From NCBI RefSeq assembly GCF_003545765.1, contig NZ_QXIO01000001.1:620001-684000 (forward strand): 64,000 nucleotides of DNA, given 5' to 3'. The stretch is from Colwellia sp. RSH04 (GTDB taxonomy: Bacteria; Pseudomonadota; Gammaproteobacteria; Enterobacterales; Alteromonadaceae). Positions 1 through 11,026 of the stretch are shown here, in pieces. Every line of letters begins with the position of its first letter. Position 1 is the first letter of the stretch. A program made the translations under genes and the position numbers. The notes beneath the pieces were generated by a model, which was given only the letters and a program-made list of their open reading frames with translations, was not told the origin of the DNA and made no database searches.

Positions 1-386
1 TAACGCATTTGCCTGATAAAACCACGCACAACAGAAAGCTTATATTCTTGCTTTTTAAGTAAACTATTTTTAAAGTTGATGAAACCCTGTTCGGAAAACA
101 CATCGACTTTTGATGTCCTCAAATATAACTTTAAATTATCGGATATATTACGAACATGTGTAGCAGAGTTACTTTCAGCAAAATAAGTTAACGTTTCTCG
201 AATGTCATTTGCAAGTGAGTTTTCAAATGTATCAATGAAGGCAGCATTAACGGTGATATTTCTGTTTAATTTCCAATCATCACTCAAATAATCAAATTCA
301 AAACCATTATAAGAAACGGTAACAGTTATCCTACTCTGTTGATTTGTTTCTGAGTCGCTAGTATCAGTAGTTAACGTCTTCATCAT
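1..386 (-). CDS. Partial second recombinase-like protein (3' end outside window)
   Basis: An open frame runs leftward from ATG codons at 386 and 383 to the window edge without a stop, about 128 codons. It begins MKTLTTDTSDSE and has a charged helical stretch (ATHVRNISDNLKLYL, later FINFKNSLLKKQEY). That stretch resembles the SAM-like core-binding domain of tyrosine recombinases, but no catalytic domain lies inside the window. The start overlaps the last codons of the integrase upstream by about 20 bases, which suggests translational coupling. Paired, overlapping recombinase genes occur in RIT elements and in strand-biased integrative elements. The coding frame is seen directly; the family is inferred and moderately uncertain. 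Confidence 0.6.
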   Translation of the reverse strand, partial: MMKTLTTDTSDSETNQQSRITVTVSYNGFEFDYLSDDWKLNRNITVNAAFIDTFENSLANDIRETLTYFAESNSATHVRNISDNLKLYLRTSKVDVFSEQGFINFKNSLLKKQEYKLSVVRGFIRQMR

Positions 387-1665
387 GAGCCTCCGTAGCT
401 TTGTTTATTTTTGCACTTCCTTTTTCTTGTAGCTCTAACCCGACCTCAAAGGCTCTTCTTCTTTCGTATCTCTGGCTGTACCACTTGGCCATTTCCGACG
501 TTTCACTCCAACCCATTAATTTCTGTCGATCACTTTCCGCTTTGTTATGTGTAGTTCGACCTTCTGCAATTTTTCTATCTGCATACTCGCTATATTTATC
601 ATTCCATGAATGTCTTAAAGCATGAGCGTGTACGTTAAAGTTTACCGATTGGGATATTTCTCTCATGATTTTATCAACAGAGGATATCGACAAGCCATTT
701 TTCTTTAAGCTATATCCATGCGGTACAAATAAATAAGGTACTTTCTCCACACCTTTTACGTTACTTCGATGATAAATAACAAAATCATCAAACATGTCGC
801 TTAGCCTTTTATCCATAGGTATGTTTCGACCTAATGTTTTCGCTTCTGGCCTGTCAGCACGATTGTCTTCAAGATCCGTTTCTGACCGAACGGTAACATA
901 ACGTCTTCCATTTCTAGGATGTGTTTTTACATCATCTATTCGAATTTTTAGAAGCTCACCTCTCCTTATACCAAGTGCTTCATACATATGAATAATCAGA
1001 TGATTACGATATTGAATAGACTCACGCTTCCATGGGTTTCGGGGTGAATCAGGCCTAACTATATCTAAAACTACCGACATTTCTGCGGAAGAAAGCGATT
1101 TATATTTCTCTTCATCGTAGGTGTCTTTTTTACGCCCTATCTTCCTTGAACGATGTGATTTAAATAGTATTTCGGTTTCTGATTCTTTAGACGGGAATAA
1201 CGTTTTATCTAACCAAGAGACATATTGGGAAAAAGTCGTGATCCTATTGTAAGTAGTATCAATATCGCACCATCCATCTTTATCGACAACGATAGATACC
1301 CTAGCGGCTTCAAGGTTACTTTTTTTAGTAATTTTTACTACTTTCGTTTGCTTAAGCTTTTCTCTTTTTTCCCTAAAAGAGTCAACCTTATAACTAGCCC
1401 AATGTACAATTTCTGAAACTTCTGCTTTTGTTAAGAACTCACCTCGAAGAGAGCGGTGGACCAAGTCTATTTCTAAAAAGTTACAAATTTCATATAAATA
1501 TTTAAGGCGATCGAATACCGCTTTGCAGGTGTTACTTGCTTCTGATGTTTTAAAGTAGTGCTCCGTCACGAACAAATTAGGATAAGGCATCGGCATTCCA
1601 GTATTATCAACTAATACTGCATACTTAAAGCCACTGCTCATTTGAATTTTTCTTACTTTCATCAA
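364..1665 (-). CDS. Tyrosine-type site-specific recombinase/integrase
   Basis: A 433-residue protein with the catalytic layout of phage-type integrases. An arginine sits in GIRRGELLKIR (R234), an H-x-x-R-H box in HALRHSW (H348, R351), and a C-terminal tyrosine in MAKWYSQRY (Y396 most likely, Y400 possible). The N-terminal half (about 1-190) is the variable arm- and core-binding part. It would cut and rejoin DNA to integrate or excise a mobile element. It is transcribed toward the window edge and overlaps the next recombinase-like gene, so the two form one module. Its start faces the ssb 3' end across 162 bases, which probably contains an element boundary. Residues MMK leave two start choices. 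Recombinase identity is secure; the element type is not. Confidence 0.9.
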   Translation of the reverse strand: MMKVRKIQMSSGFKYAVLVDNTGMPMPYPNLFVTEHYFKTSEASNTCKAVFDRLKYLYEICNFLEIDLVHRSLRGEFLTKAEVSEIVHWASYKVDSFREKREKLKQTKVVKITKKSNLEAARVSIVVDKDGWCDIDTTYNRITTFSQYVSWLDKTLFPSKESETEILFKSHRSRKIGRKKDTYDEEKYKSLSSAEMSVVLDIVRPDSPRNPWKRESIQYRNHLIIHMYEALGIRRGELLKIRIDDVKTHPRNGRRYVTVRSETDLEDNRADRPEAKTLGRNIPMDKRLSDMFDDFVIYHRSNVKGVEKVPYLFVPHGYSLKKNGLSISSVDKIMREISQSVNFNVHAHALRHSWNDKYSEYADRKIAEGRTTHNKAESDRQKLMGWSETSEMAKWYSQRYERRRAFEVGLELQEKGSAKINKATEAHDEDVNY

Positions 1666-1720
1666 ACACCCTAAAACTTAACAAAAACTATAGGTACATG
1701 ATAACCATAAATTTAAGTAT

Positions 1721-1761
1721 AAAAAAAGTTTACAAAACTTTCCAGTTAAATTGTAAACTTT
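1721..1761 (-). terminator. 11-bp inverted repeat with T-run, likely ssb terminator
   Basis: Arms AAAGTTTACAA (1725-1735) and TTGTAAACTTT (1751-1761) are perfectly complementary around a 15-base spacer. On the minus strand the hairpin runs into seven T residues, as expected of an intrinsic terminator about 65 bases after the ssb stop. The same palindrome lies between ssb and a divergently oriented mobile-element end, so it could also be part of a recombinase core site. Confidence 0.55.
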
Positions 1762-1827
1762 AATATAACTATTTATTTTTAATGATTTTATTGCTAACAT
1801 TTAACAAAATCATGTCTCTGGTATGTG

Positions 1828-2523
1828 TCAGAACGGAATATCATCATCAAAATCAATTGATGGCTCTTGCGGGTTTACTTTAGGTGCTTGTTGCGGCTGT
1901 TGTGGGGCAAAACCACCTTGCTGCTGACCTTGGTTAAATCCACCGCCTTGCTGTGGCTTGTTATAACTTTGCTGAGGTGCTGCTTGTTGCTGGCCTTGAT
2001 TAAACCCACCGCCTTGCTGTGGCTTGTTGTAACCTTGCTGAGGTGCTGCTTGCTGTTGAACTTGGTTAAAACCACCGCCTTGCTGTGGTGCTTGTTGTTG
2101 GAAACCACCACCTTGTTGCTGTCCTTGCTGTTGCCCTTGATTAGAGAAGCCACCAGCTTGTTGACCGCCAGATTGCCCGCGACCATCTAACATTTGCATT
2201 GTACCGTTAAAGCCTTGCACAACAACTTCAGTTGTATATTGGTCTTGACCTTGCTGGTTCTGCCATTTACGTGTTTGTAGTGACCCTTCAATATATACTT
2301 TTGAGCCTTTCTTCAGGTATTCACCCGCCACTTCAGCTAACTTGCCAAACATTGCTACACGGTGCCATTCAGTTTTCTCTTTTTGCTCACCCGTTTGCTT
2401 ATCTTTCCACGAATCAGACGTTGCAATAGTTAGGTTAGCTACTGCGCCACCATTTGGCATAAAACGTACCTCAGGATCTTTACCTAAGTTACCTACAAGA
2501 ATTACTTTATTTACACCTGCCAT
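1828..2523 (-). CDS. ssb: Single-stranded DNA-binding protein
   Basis: This 231-residue SSB coats single-stranded DNA in replication, repair and recombination. Residues 1-110 form the OB-fold ([20 protein letters not shown] start, [16 protein letters not shown]). Residues 115-215 are a Gln/Gly-rich disordered linker containing a 22-residue tandem repeat. The C-terminal tip DFDDDIPF is the acidic peptide that recruits partner proteins. It is longer than the 178-residue E. coli protein because of the linker. A good Shine-Dalgarno (AGGAAA) precedes the ATG. In many gammaproteobacteria ssb lies beside uvrA; here uvrA is 12 kb away with eight genes between. I saw no convincing LexA box. Confidence 0.97.
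   Translation of the reverse strand: MAGVNKVILVGNLGKDPEVRFMPNGGAVANLTIATSDSWKDKQTGEQKEKTEWHRVAMFGKLAEVAGEYLKKGSKVYIEGSLQTRKWQNQQGQDQYTTEVVVQGFNGTMQMLDGRGQSGGQQAGGFSNQGQQQGQQQGGGFQQQAPQQGGGFNQVQQQAAPQQGYNKPQQGGGFNQGQQQAAPQQSYNKPQQGGGFNQGQQQGGFAPQQPQQAPKVNPQEPSIDFDDDIPF
1915..2085 (-). repeat. 66-bp in-frame tandem repeats in the ssb linker
   Basis: Codons 147-168 and 169-190 encode near-identical 22-residue units (QQGGGFNQ, then QQQAAPQQ, then YNKP). A third, partial unit follows to about codon 203. The units differ at only a few positions, so the linker length has probably changed by slippage or unequal recombination. Confidence 0.85.
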
Positions 2524-2786
2524 GAAAATTTCCTATTGAATGTGCATAGAATTTCATCGTGCTGTACACAATAAAATCACTTTTGAAAAAATTTAGTTAA
2601 GAGGACAATTCTATAGTGAGTAGGGGAACTTTTCGAGAAATTTTTACGTAAATCGTTAATTATTTTATTCCACATCATGTCTCAATATTGAAAAAGTATA
2701 CCGAAAGAAATTAACTTTCTATTTAGCTGTATGATTCTATTATATTTAGCTCGTTTTATGTGTTCATTAACAGTTTAGTCGTTGGC

Positions 2787-3176
2787 TTAGAGTATATGGG
2801 CTTGCAATTTATCTCTTATCTCATCTGATATTTTCTTCGAAGCTTGAGCTTGATAATCAAAGTTCACCATAGTCGCGACACCAGTAACACACTTTTCTTC
2901 ATGCTGCCAAAGCTCTTGGTAAACCTCAAACGAAGCACCGCCAATACGCTTAATATACGTGCGCATTTCAATTGGCTGACCAAAAAACAACTGCCCTAAA
3001 TAAGATATTTCTACTTTAGCAATAATTAGCTGCCACTTTTTAGGATCAAGATCGGGTGTGAAGAACCTAAATATCCCTTCCCTACCACCTTCGAACCAAG
3101 TCGCCACTCGGGTATTATTAATGTGCCCTAAAGCATCCGTATCACTAAATCTTGGCGTTATTATTTCACTAAACAT
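2787..3176 (-). CDS. Hotdog-fold acyl-CoA thioesterase (4HBT, YbgC/FadM type)
   Basis: A 129-residue single-domain hotdog protein. The N-terminal signature ITPRFSDTDALGHINNTRVATWFE is typical of 4-hydroxybenzoyl-CoA-type thioesterases, with the Asp in DTDALGH as the probable catalytic residue. Further family features are the central helix, then VEISYLGQLFFGQPIEMRTYI. The expected reaction is hydrolysis of acyl-CoA thioesters in the cytoplasm; the substrate cannot be read from the sequence. It stands alone and is divergent from the amidohydrolase gene across 99 bases, which must hold both promoters. Confidence 0.85.
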   Translation of the reverse strand: MFSEIITPRFSDTDALGHINNTRVATWFEGGREGIFRFFTPDLDPKKWQLIIAKVEISYLGQLFFGQPIEMRTYIKRIGGASFEVYQELWQHEEKCVTGVATMVNFDYQAQASKKISDEIRDKLQAHIL

Positions 3177-3275
3177 TATTCATCTCTTTTAAGGAACGTT
3201 ATAACGACTATCTTATACCAATCTCATCAGGGGTATAGTATCTTAATTTAATCATTGCATTACTGAGAAATAATC

Positions 3276-4844
3276 ATGTCACGATTTTTATTAGCAGTCA
3301 CTTTATTACTAAGCCTTTCATTAACCAGCTCTTTTGCTATAGCTGATGCCAAAGCACCTGAAAGAAAAATAGGTGAAGGACCTTATAAACGTTTAATCCT
3401 TCGAGGCGGTAATGTCGTCAGTGGTGAAGGTGCACCAGCAAGGGGCCCGATGGATATTGTCATAGAAAATGATCGCATCGTAAGAATGATCAGTGTCGGT
3501 AATCCTGGCGTACCGATTAAAAGTAAAAAACGCCCTATTGCCAATGAAGGTGATATTGAGATAAATGTAGAAGGGCAGTATATTCTGCCTGGCTTTATTG
3601 ACATGCATGCCCATATTGGTGGCAGTGCTCCAAATATTCCTGCGGAATATGTATTTAAACTATGGTTAGCACACGGCATTACCACCATCAGAGAGCCAGG
3701 TAGTTTTAATGGCGCTGATTGGGTGGTAGATCATGCTAAACGCAGTGAAAAAAATACCATTGCTGCACCAAGAATTGTGCCTTATTTTATGTTTGGTTTA
3801 GGTGAAGATGATCCGATTACAACCCCAAAGCATGCTAAAAAATGGGTTAAATCAATTGCTAAACAAGGCGCCAAAGGCATTAAATTCTTTGGTGCGAGCC
3901 CAGAAGTTATGACAGCTGCATTAACTGAGGCGAAAAAGCAAGGTTTAGGCAGCATGATGCATCATGCTCAGCTAGAAGTGACCAATATGAATGTGGTTGA
4001 TTCTGCAAGACTTGGATTAACCACCATGGAACATTGGTATGGCTTACCAGAGGCCTTATTTGAACATCAACACATTCAGAATTATTCACCTGATTATAAC
4101 TACAATAATGAGCAAGATAGATTCGGAGAAGCAGGAAGACTTTGGCAACAAGCCGCAAAAGAAGGCAGTGAAAAGTGGTTAGCAGTACGTGATGAATTAC
4201 TCGCCTTAGATTTTACTTTAGATCCAACCTTTACCATATATGAAGCCAGCCGTGACTTAATGCGTGATATGAATGCCGACTGGCATAAAGATTACACCTT
4301 ACCAACACTTTGGAATTTCTTTCAACCAAACCGTTATGCCCACGGCTCATATTGGTTTGATTGGACAACAGATGATGAAATAGCATGGAAAAAAAACTAT
4401 CAGCAATGGATGAGCTTTGTTAATGATTACAAAAACCATGGCGGACGAGTAACCGTTGGTTCTGATTCAGGTTACATCTTCAAAATTTACGGCTTCAGTT
4501 ATATTCGCGAACTGGAGTTACTTAGAGAAGCAGGATTCAATGCCTTAGAAGTGATTCAAGCAGCAACTATTAATGGTGCTCAAGCTTTAGGTATGGATAA
4601 CGACATTGGTTCAATTAGAGTCGATAAAAAAGCCGATTTAGTCATTGTGAATGAGAACCCATTACGTAATTTTAAAGTGCTTTATGGCACAGGTCATTTT
4701 CGCTTAAGTGAAGACAATAAACCGATTAGAGCCGGTGGCGTAAATTATACTATTAAAGACGGTATAGTCTATGATGCTAAAGCCCTATTGAAGGAAGTGA
4801 GAGCGATAGTAAAAGAGGCTAAAGCTAATAGCGTTCATCAATAA
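3276..4844 (+). CDS. Secreted metal-dependent amidohydrolase
   Basis: A 522-residue protein with an N-terminal signal peptide (hydrophobic residues 4-22, cleavage near AIADA). The amidohydrolase-superfamily barrel follows: a beta-sandwich segment, then GFIDMHAHIGG with the metal-binding H-x-H at 111 and 113. Next come a lysine in KGIKFFGA that could be the bridging residue, a histidine pair in MMHHAQ, and a late Asp in VTVGSDSGY. The C-terminal IRVDKKADLVIVN closes the sandwich domain as in imidazolonepropionase- and prolidase-like members. It probably hydrolyses an amide or peptide-like substrate in the periplasm; the substrate is unknown. It stands before, but 148 bases from, an outer-membrane protein gene on the same strand. 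Confidence 0.85.
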   Translation: MSRFLLAVTLLLSLSLTSSFAIADAKAPERKIGEGPYKRLILRGGNVVSGEGAPARGPMDIVIENDRIVRMISVGNPGVPIKSKKRPIANEGDIEINVEGQYILPGFIDMHAHIGGSAPNIPAEYVFKLWLAHGITTIREPGSFNGADWVVDHAKRSEKNTIAAPRIVPYFMFGLGEDDPITTPKHAKKWVKSIAKQGAKGIKFFGASPEVMTAALTEAKKQGLGSMMHHAQLEVTNMNVVDSARLGLTTMEHWYGLPEALFEHQHIQNYSPDYNYNNEQDRFGEAGRLWQQAAKEGSEKWLAVRDELLALDFTLDPTFTIYEASRDLMRDMNADWHKDYTLPTLWNFFQPNRYAHGSYWFDWTTDDEIAWKKNYQQWMSFVNDYKNHGGRVTVGSDSGYIFKIYGFSYIRELELLREAGFNALEVIQAATINGAQALGMDNDIGSIRVDKKADLVIVNENPLRNFKVLYGTGHFRLSEDNKPIRAGGVNYTIKDGIVYDAKALLKEVRAIVKEAKANSVHQ

Positions 4845-4992
4845 TTTTTTGCTAAAATAAATAAAAAACTCAACAATATTTACAAGTTAGCGCTATAGTT
4901 AAGTTAAGAATGAATTAACTCTTGATTTAACTTGCGCTGATATTACCAGCCAACTCCCTTTAACTTATGATTTTTAAAGGTACGCTGTTTTC

Positions 4993-6753
4993 TTGTCAAA
5001 GTTCATAACAAAAATAACACCAGAGCCAACATCGATTTTTCAGAGAAAAACATGGCTAAATACTATCGTTCTCTTTGCTCTGCTAACCTTCTATTTTGCT
5101 TGTACCATTAACGTTGTTCAGGCTCAAACAGCTACACCTCAAACAACATCAACGTCGCCCGCTACTGCTTTAGCTGTGATTACTCCAACTAATCCCAATG
5201 ATGTCATTATTACAGATGAAATCTGTTCCACAGAACAAGCAGATGTAACGTTCAAGCCGCATACCATTTTCGATGAATCAGAAGAAGGCATTATTTTCCT
5301 ACATCGATGGGCTAATGCTATTCATATCGACACCAAAGTAATGACTTTAGAAGATGAAGCGGCCTTTTTTCTTAATAAATGCAATAAAACATTTGCTGAC
5401 ATGGCCGAATTAGAACGTCACCTAAGAAGCAGAAAATATATCCGAGACGCTAAAGTTACAAGCGATAAAAATGGCGAAAATATTACCGTAACCACATGGG
5501 ATAATTGGTCATTGATGCCCACGATAAGCTTCGGGCGTAAAGGCGGGGTTAATACCTATAGCTTCGGTATTAAAGAGCGTAACTTACTTGGTTTGGGCAT
5601 TGATACTGAAATTGAATCCTATAAAAATGCACAACGAAAAGGTTACAAGGTGGTTAGCACTATTCCACTTTTTCAAAAACAAAATACCGCCATAAAGTTA
5701 CGTTTTTCAGACAACGATGACGGTAAACAAAAGTCACTTTTCTTACAAAAAAGTTTCGCTGCTTTTCATATACCTTTTGCCTACATTGTTGGTTTTAATG
5801 ATGACTCTCGTGACGATACTATTTTTCAAAATGGTAGCGAACGAAGTATTTTCTCACACGAGATAAATTATAAAACCTTAAGTTATGCTTGGATGAACTT
5901 TAATACACTGGAAAGTTTATTACGCTATCGTGTAGGGGTTACTCAAGACCAACATGAATTTTCTGACGCTACATTATTAAGCAATCAAGATATTCCTGTG
6001 CAATCAACACAACAACCACAAGATAGAGAGTTCTTATACCCATGGTTTGGCGTGGAATATATCGAAAAAGATTTTCGCAAACTAACCAATGTTCACCTTA
6101 TTTCTCAAATTGAAGATTTTAACCATGGCTGGCAGTTCGATGCTCAACTCGGGTTAGGCAATGGCAATAAAGAAAACTCTGCATGGTCATTATGGAAAAT
6201 GCAGATAAAAAAAGGCTTCCATATAAATACTAACAGTCTCTTTTTGCTCAACTTAGCTTTTGCTGGCGATATTTATAAAGACAAAAATAACCGAATACTC
6301 GCGAGTATTAATAGTGAGTATTTTTATCGATTCAATAACCGTTGGGGTTTTTATGTAAATAACACCAATTTCGTTAGTGATAATCAATATCAAGACAGAC
6401 CGGTTACTATGGGGGGAAACACGGGTTTAAGAGGGTTCCCTTTACAATACCAACACGGTAAAAACAGTATTAAACTTACCTCAGAGCTTCGCTATTACCC
6501 AGATATCAATTTATTTAAACTCTTTGATTTAGCAGGTGTTGCATTTTTTGATACTGGCAGAGCTTTCGGTGGTTCTCCTGTAGAGAATATAGAAAAAAAT
6601 TGGCTCAGTTCGGCAGGTCTTGGGTTAAGGGTATATTCTCCCCACTCAGGTGGAAGCCACCAAGTCATTCATGTAGATTTTGCTTTCCCACAAAGTAAAA
6701 ACCCTGACATCAATAGTTTTGAAATCAGGGTTCAAGCAAAGAAATCTTTTTAA
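4993..6753 (+). CDS. Omp85/BamA-like outer-membrane beta-barrel protein
   Basis: A 586-residue protein that starts at TTG (4993) with AAAGG 12 bases upstream; no in-frame ATG occurs before the conserved region. An N-terminal hydrophobic stretch (about 24-45, ending VVQAQ) is a signal peptide with a long n-region. Residues about 110-170 look like one POTRA-type domain (MAELERHLRSRKYIRDAKV). The rest is a beta-barrel of alternating strands. GLRGFPLQYQ matches the conserved RGF motif that plugs Omp85 barrels, and the protein ends in an aromatic residue (KKSF) as outer-membrane barrels do. With one POTRA it is too small to be BamA. It may move or insert a protein or lipid; its partner is unknown. 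Confidence 0.8.
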   Translation: MSKFITKITPEPTSIFQRKTWLNTIVLFALLTFYFACTINVVQAQTATPQTTSTSPATALAVITPTNPNDVIITDEICSTEQADVTFKPHTIFDESEEGIIFLHRWANAIHIDTKVMTLEDEAAFFLNKCNKTFADMAELERHLRSRKYIRDAKVTSDKNGENITVTTWDNWSLMPTISFGRKGGVNTYSFGIKERNLLGLGIDTEIESYKNAQRKGYKVVSTIPLFQKQNTAIKLRFSDNDDGKQKSLFLQKSFAAFHIPFAYIVGFNDDSRDDTIFQNGSERSIFSHEINYKTLSYAWMNFNTLESLLRYRVGVTQDQHEFSDATLLSNQDIPVQSTQQPQDREFLYPWFGVEYIEKDFRKLTNVHLISQIEDFNHGWQFDAQLGLGNGNKENSAWSLWKMQIKKGFHINTNSLFLLNLAFAGDIYKDKNNRILASINSEYFYRFNNRWGFYVNNTNFVSDNQYQDRPVTMGGNTGLRGFPLQYQHGKNSIKLTSELRYYPDINLFKLFDLAGVAFFDTGRAFGGSPVENIEKNWLSSAGLGLRVYSPHSGGSHQVIHVDFAFPQSKNPDINSFEIRVQAKKSF

Positions 6754-6783
6754 TGCATTAAAATAAGTTAAAGGTTTTATCAG

Positions 6784-8103
6784 TTATAAAAAGCGTTTCA
6801 ATATTTTATCAAGCTGGGTCATACGGATCTTATTGAGCAGCTTTTGTGGTTTTTCAGGGTAATCTTGTACCGATTCAATATCGGTGTAATTATTAATTTT
6901 GTTGGTTTGTACTAATATCCCCATAATCTCATCATTTACCTTAGGCATTAAAAGCTTCGACGGATCATCAACCAACAAACCATTTTCTAAATCCAAAGTC
7001 CATGCTCTTGGGTTGAGGTTGCTTCCTGTTAACATATGATAACGCTCATCAACCACCAGTCCTTTTAAATGAAAGCTGTTACCATCGTGTTTCCATAAAT
7101 GAACATTTAACAAACCTTGATCAATAAATTTTTGATACTTTTTTAAGAAACGTTTTAGCAGCATTTCATAAATATAAGGCACAATACAAATCGTACTAAA
7201 TTTATCTTGCTCAGCCACATAGAAATCATTTGCTGTTTTATCACCAACAATTAATGAAATATTCACACCGCGCTTTAATGCTTTAACAACATCTTTTGCT
7301 AAAACGGGTGGCAAATTAAAGTAAGGAGTAAAAATAGTAACGCTTGTTTGCGCATTTTGAATTAACTGACGAATAGAGCGATTGAGCTTATTATCGCGTC
7401 GGCCATAACCTATCAAAGGGGTGATAGTTATTTTGTCGGTTAATGTAGAAGACTTGCCACCAGCTACAGCAGCGTATTGATGACTCTTCAATAGCGACTT
7501 TAACGCAATGATATTTCTTTTTTGCTCTACTGGGCTAGGTAATTCTTTTAAATTAAGTTTTGGCGATAAACCAGACAAAACAAAAACTTTGTTAAGGTAA
7601 TCGCAAAAATTATCTGCTAATGAGGTACTTTTGATACTCGCGTATCTATCAAGTCGATAGCGGTCATGCTGGTGAAGGTAAATATCATTTATACTTGCGC
7701 CGGTATAAAACAAGGTATCGTCAAAGACCATGCCTTTTAAATGCAAAACACCGAATAACTCTTTACGTTTTACCGCAACACCATAAATGTCAATACTTTG
7801 TTGATATTGCTCTGCTAATTGTAAATAAAGTGAGCGATTACCTAAGCTTTCTTTTTCGCCAATCAAGCCACGCTGTCCGCGATGGTAATCAACAAAAATC
7901 TTAATATCTAAATCTGGGGTCTTAGATTTTGCCTGATAAAGCGCATGCAGAATTTCTCTGCCTGCTTCGTCATCTTGAACATATAGTGCTGTGATAAAAA
8001 TCCGCTGACGTGCAGCGGATATAAGCGCTAATAATTGCTCTTTATATTGTTTTGGCGAAGAATAAACTTCAATATCATTGCCAGTAACGACTATTTCTTT
8101 CAC
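6784..8103 (-). CDS. pssA: CDP-diacylglycerol--serine O-phosphatidyltransferase
   Basis: A 439-residue protein of the phospholipase D superfamily, near the 451 residues of E. coli PssA. It carries two HKD motifs: HLKGMVFDD (H121, K123) and HLKGLVVDE (H345, K347). Downstream are the PssA-typical TGASINDIYL and TGSNLNPRAWTLDLENGLLV. It makes phosphatidylserine from CDP-diacylglycerol and serine, the first step to phosphatidylethanolamine, on the inner face of the cytoplasmic membrane. The gene is monocistronic and converges on the Omp85-like gene with a 30-base gap. Confidence 0.92.
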   Translation of the reverse strand: MKEIVVTGNDIEVYSSPKQYKEQLLALISAARQRIFITALYVQDDEAGREILHALYQAKSKTPDLDIKIFVDYHRGQRGLIGEKESLGNRSLYLQLAEQYQQSIDIYGVAVKRKELFGVLHLKGMVFDDTLFYTGASINDIYLHQHDRYRLDRYASIKSTSLADNFCDYLNKVFVLSGLSPKLNLKELPSPVEQKRNIIALKSLLKSHQYAAVAGGKSSTLTDKITITPLIGYGRRDNKLNRSIRQLIQNAQTSVTIFTPYFNLPPVLAKDVVKALKRGVNISLIVGDKTANDFYVAEQDKFSTICIVPYIYEMLLKRFLKKYQKFIDQGLLNVHLWKHDGNSFHLKGLVVDERYHMLTGSNLNPRAWTLDLENGLLVDDPSKLLMPKVNDEIMGILVQTNKINNYTDIESVQDYPEKPQKLLNKIRMTQLDKILKRFL

Positions 8104-8196
8104 TGCACTTTATTTTTTTAAATCATCAATTTCACGAGTATACCAAGATTAAATATCTGGTGCACCAGACTTTTTGATATCCTCTTGAATTCCTTA

Positions 8197-10254
<2,058 letters not shown>

Positions 10255-10432
10255 TTATAAATTAATCCTAAACGGAGCAAATTTCAAGTTAATTTTGACA
10301 CCTGTCAGATTGAGTTATCATTAACCCAGTAAACTTGCTGCGCGATAAAGCTATATTAGGTATAGTTCATATTATTGATTTACCATGAAACATTAAAACG
10401 ATTACTTGTTTAGTGAGTAGCTATTCTTTCCC

Positions 10433-10927
10433 ATGACTCTATTAAAAACCGCTTATATTGAACAAATCATTACCCATTTAGAAGAAGAGTTGCACCATGC
10501 GATGGCCGCTGCTAATGAGGCACATGCGGCAGCTACAGATGATCAAAGTGTTGCTGAAACACAATACGACACATTAGCTATTGAGGCAGGTTATTTAGCC
10601 CATGGACAATCTCAACGAGCCTTTGAATATCAGCAAGGGATAATCGCATATAACACCTTAATTAAATCGTTAGAGCAACAGACGCCCTCTGAAGAAATTA
10701 GTTTAGGCTCGGTAATACAACTAAGTGAAGATGAACAGCAAAACAAGTGGTACTTTTTAGGTCCTGCAGCAGGTGGGTTTAGCTTTGAAATGGATAACAA
10801 CCATATAACAGTAATTACACCTCAGTCACCATTAGGGGATGAACTTGTTGGTAAGGTACTCGATGATGATGTCAATTTACAACTTGGCAATAAGCACTTC
10901 GACGATTATATCACTCAAATATTATAG
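10433..10927 (+). CDS. GreA/GreB-like transcription factor homologue
   Basis: A 164-residue protein. The N-terminal helical region (1-85) is rich in Ala, Glu and Gln and could form the coiled coil of Gre factors. The C-terminal half has the FKBP-like Gre domain (ISLGSVIQLSEDEQ, KWYFLGPAAGG, ITPQSPLGDELVGK); the segment SPLGDELVGK closely matches the SP-x-G-x-A-L-x-G motif of GreA/GreB. It probably binds the RNA polymerase secondary channel. The acidic pair at the coiled-coil tip that triggers transcript cleavage is not clearly present, so it may be a non-cleaving relative. It is a single gene. Confidence 0.75.
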   Translation: MTLLKTAYIEQIITHLEEELHHAMAAANEAHAAATDDQSVAETQYDTLAIEAGYLAHGQSQRAFEYQQGIIAYNTLIKSLEQQTPSEEISLGSVIQLSEDEQQNKWYFLGPAAGGFSFEMDNNHITVITPQSPLGDELVGKVLDDDVNLQLGNKHFDDYITQIL

Positions 10928-11026
10928 TTAATGATCACCTTATTTAAACTGAACTAAATTTATAACAGTCCAGCTTAAAAGATAGGTTAAACACCAACAT
11001 TTATGCTTAACCCAATTCACAAAAGG

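Noticed and set aside
1867-2190. Leu-rich plus-strand and Lys/Ser-rich minus-strand frames within ssb
   Set aside because: They are by-products of the Gln/Gly codon repeats in other frames.
2524-2786. A LexA (SOS) box shared by ssb or uvrA promoters
   Set aside because: CTGTACACAATAAAAT before ssb lacks the ACAG half, and nothing like CTG-N10-CAG was found within the uvrA promoter region.
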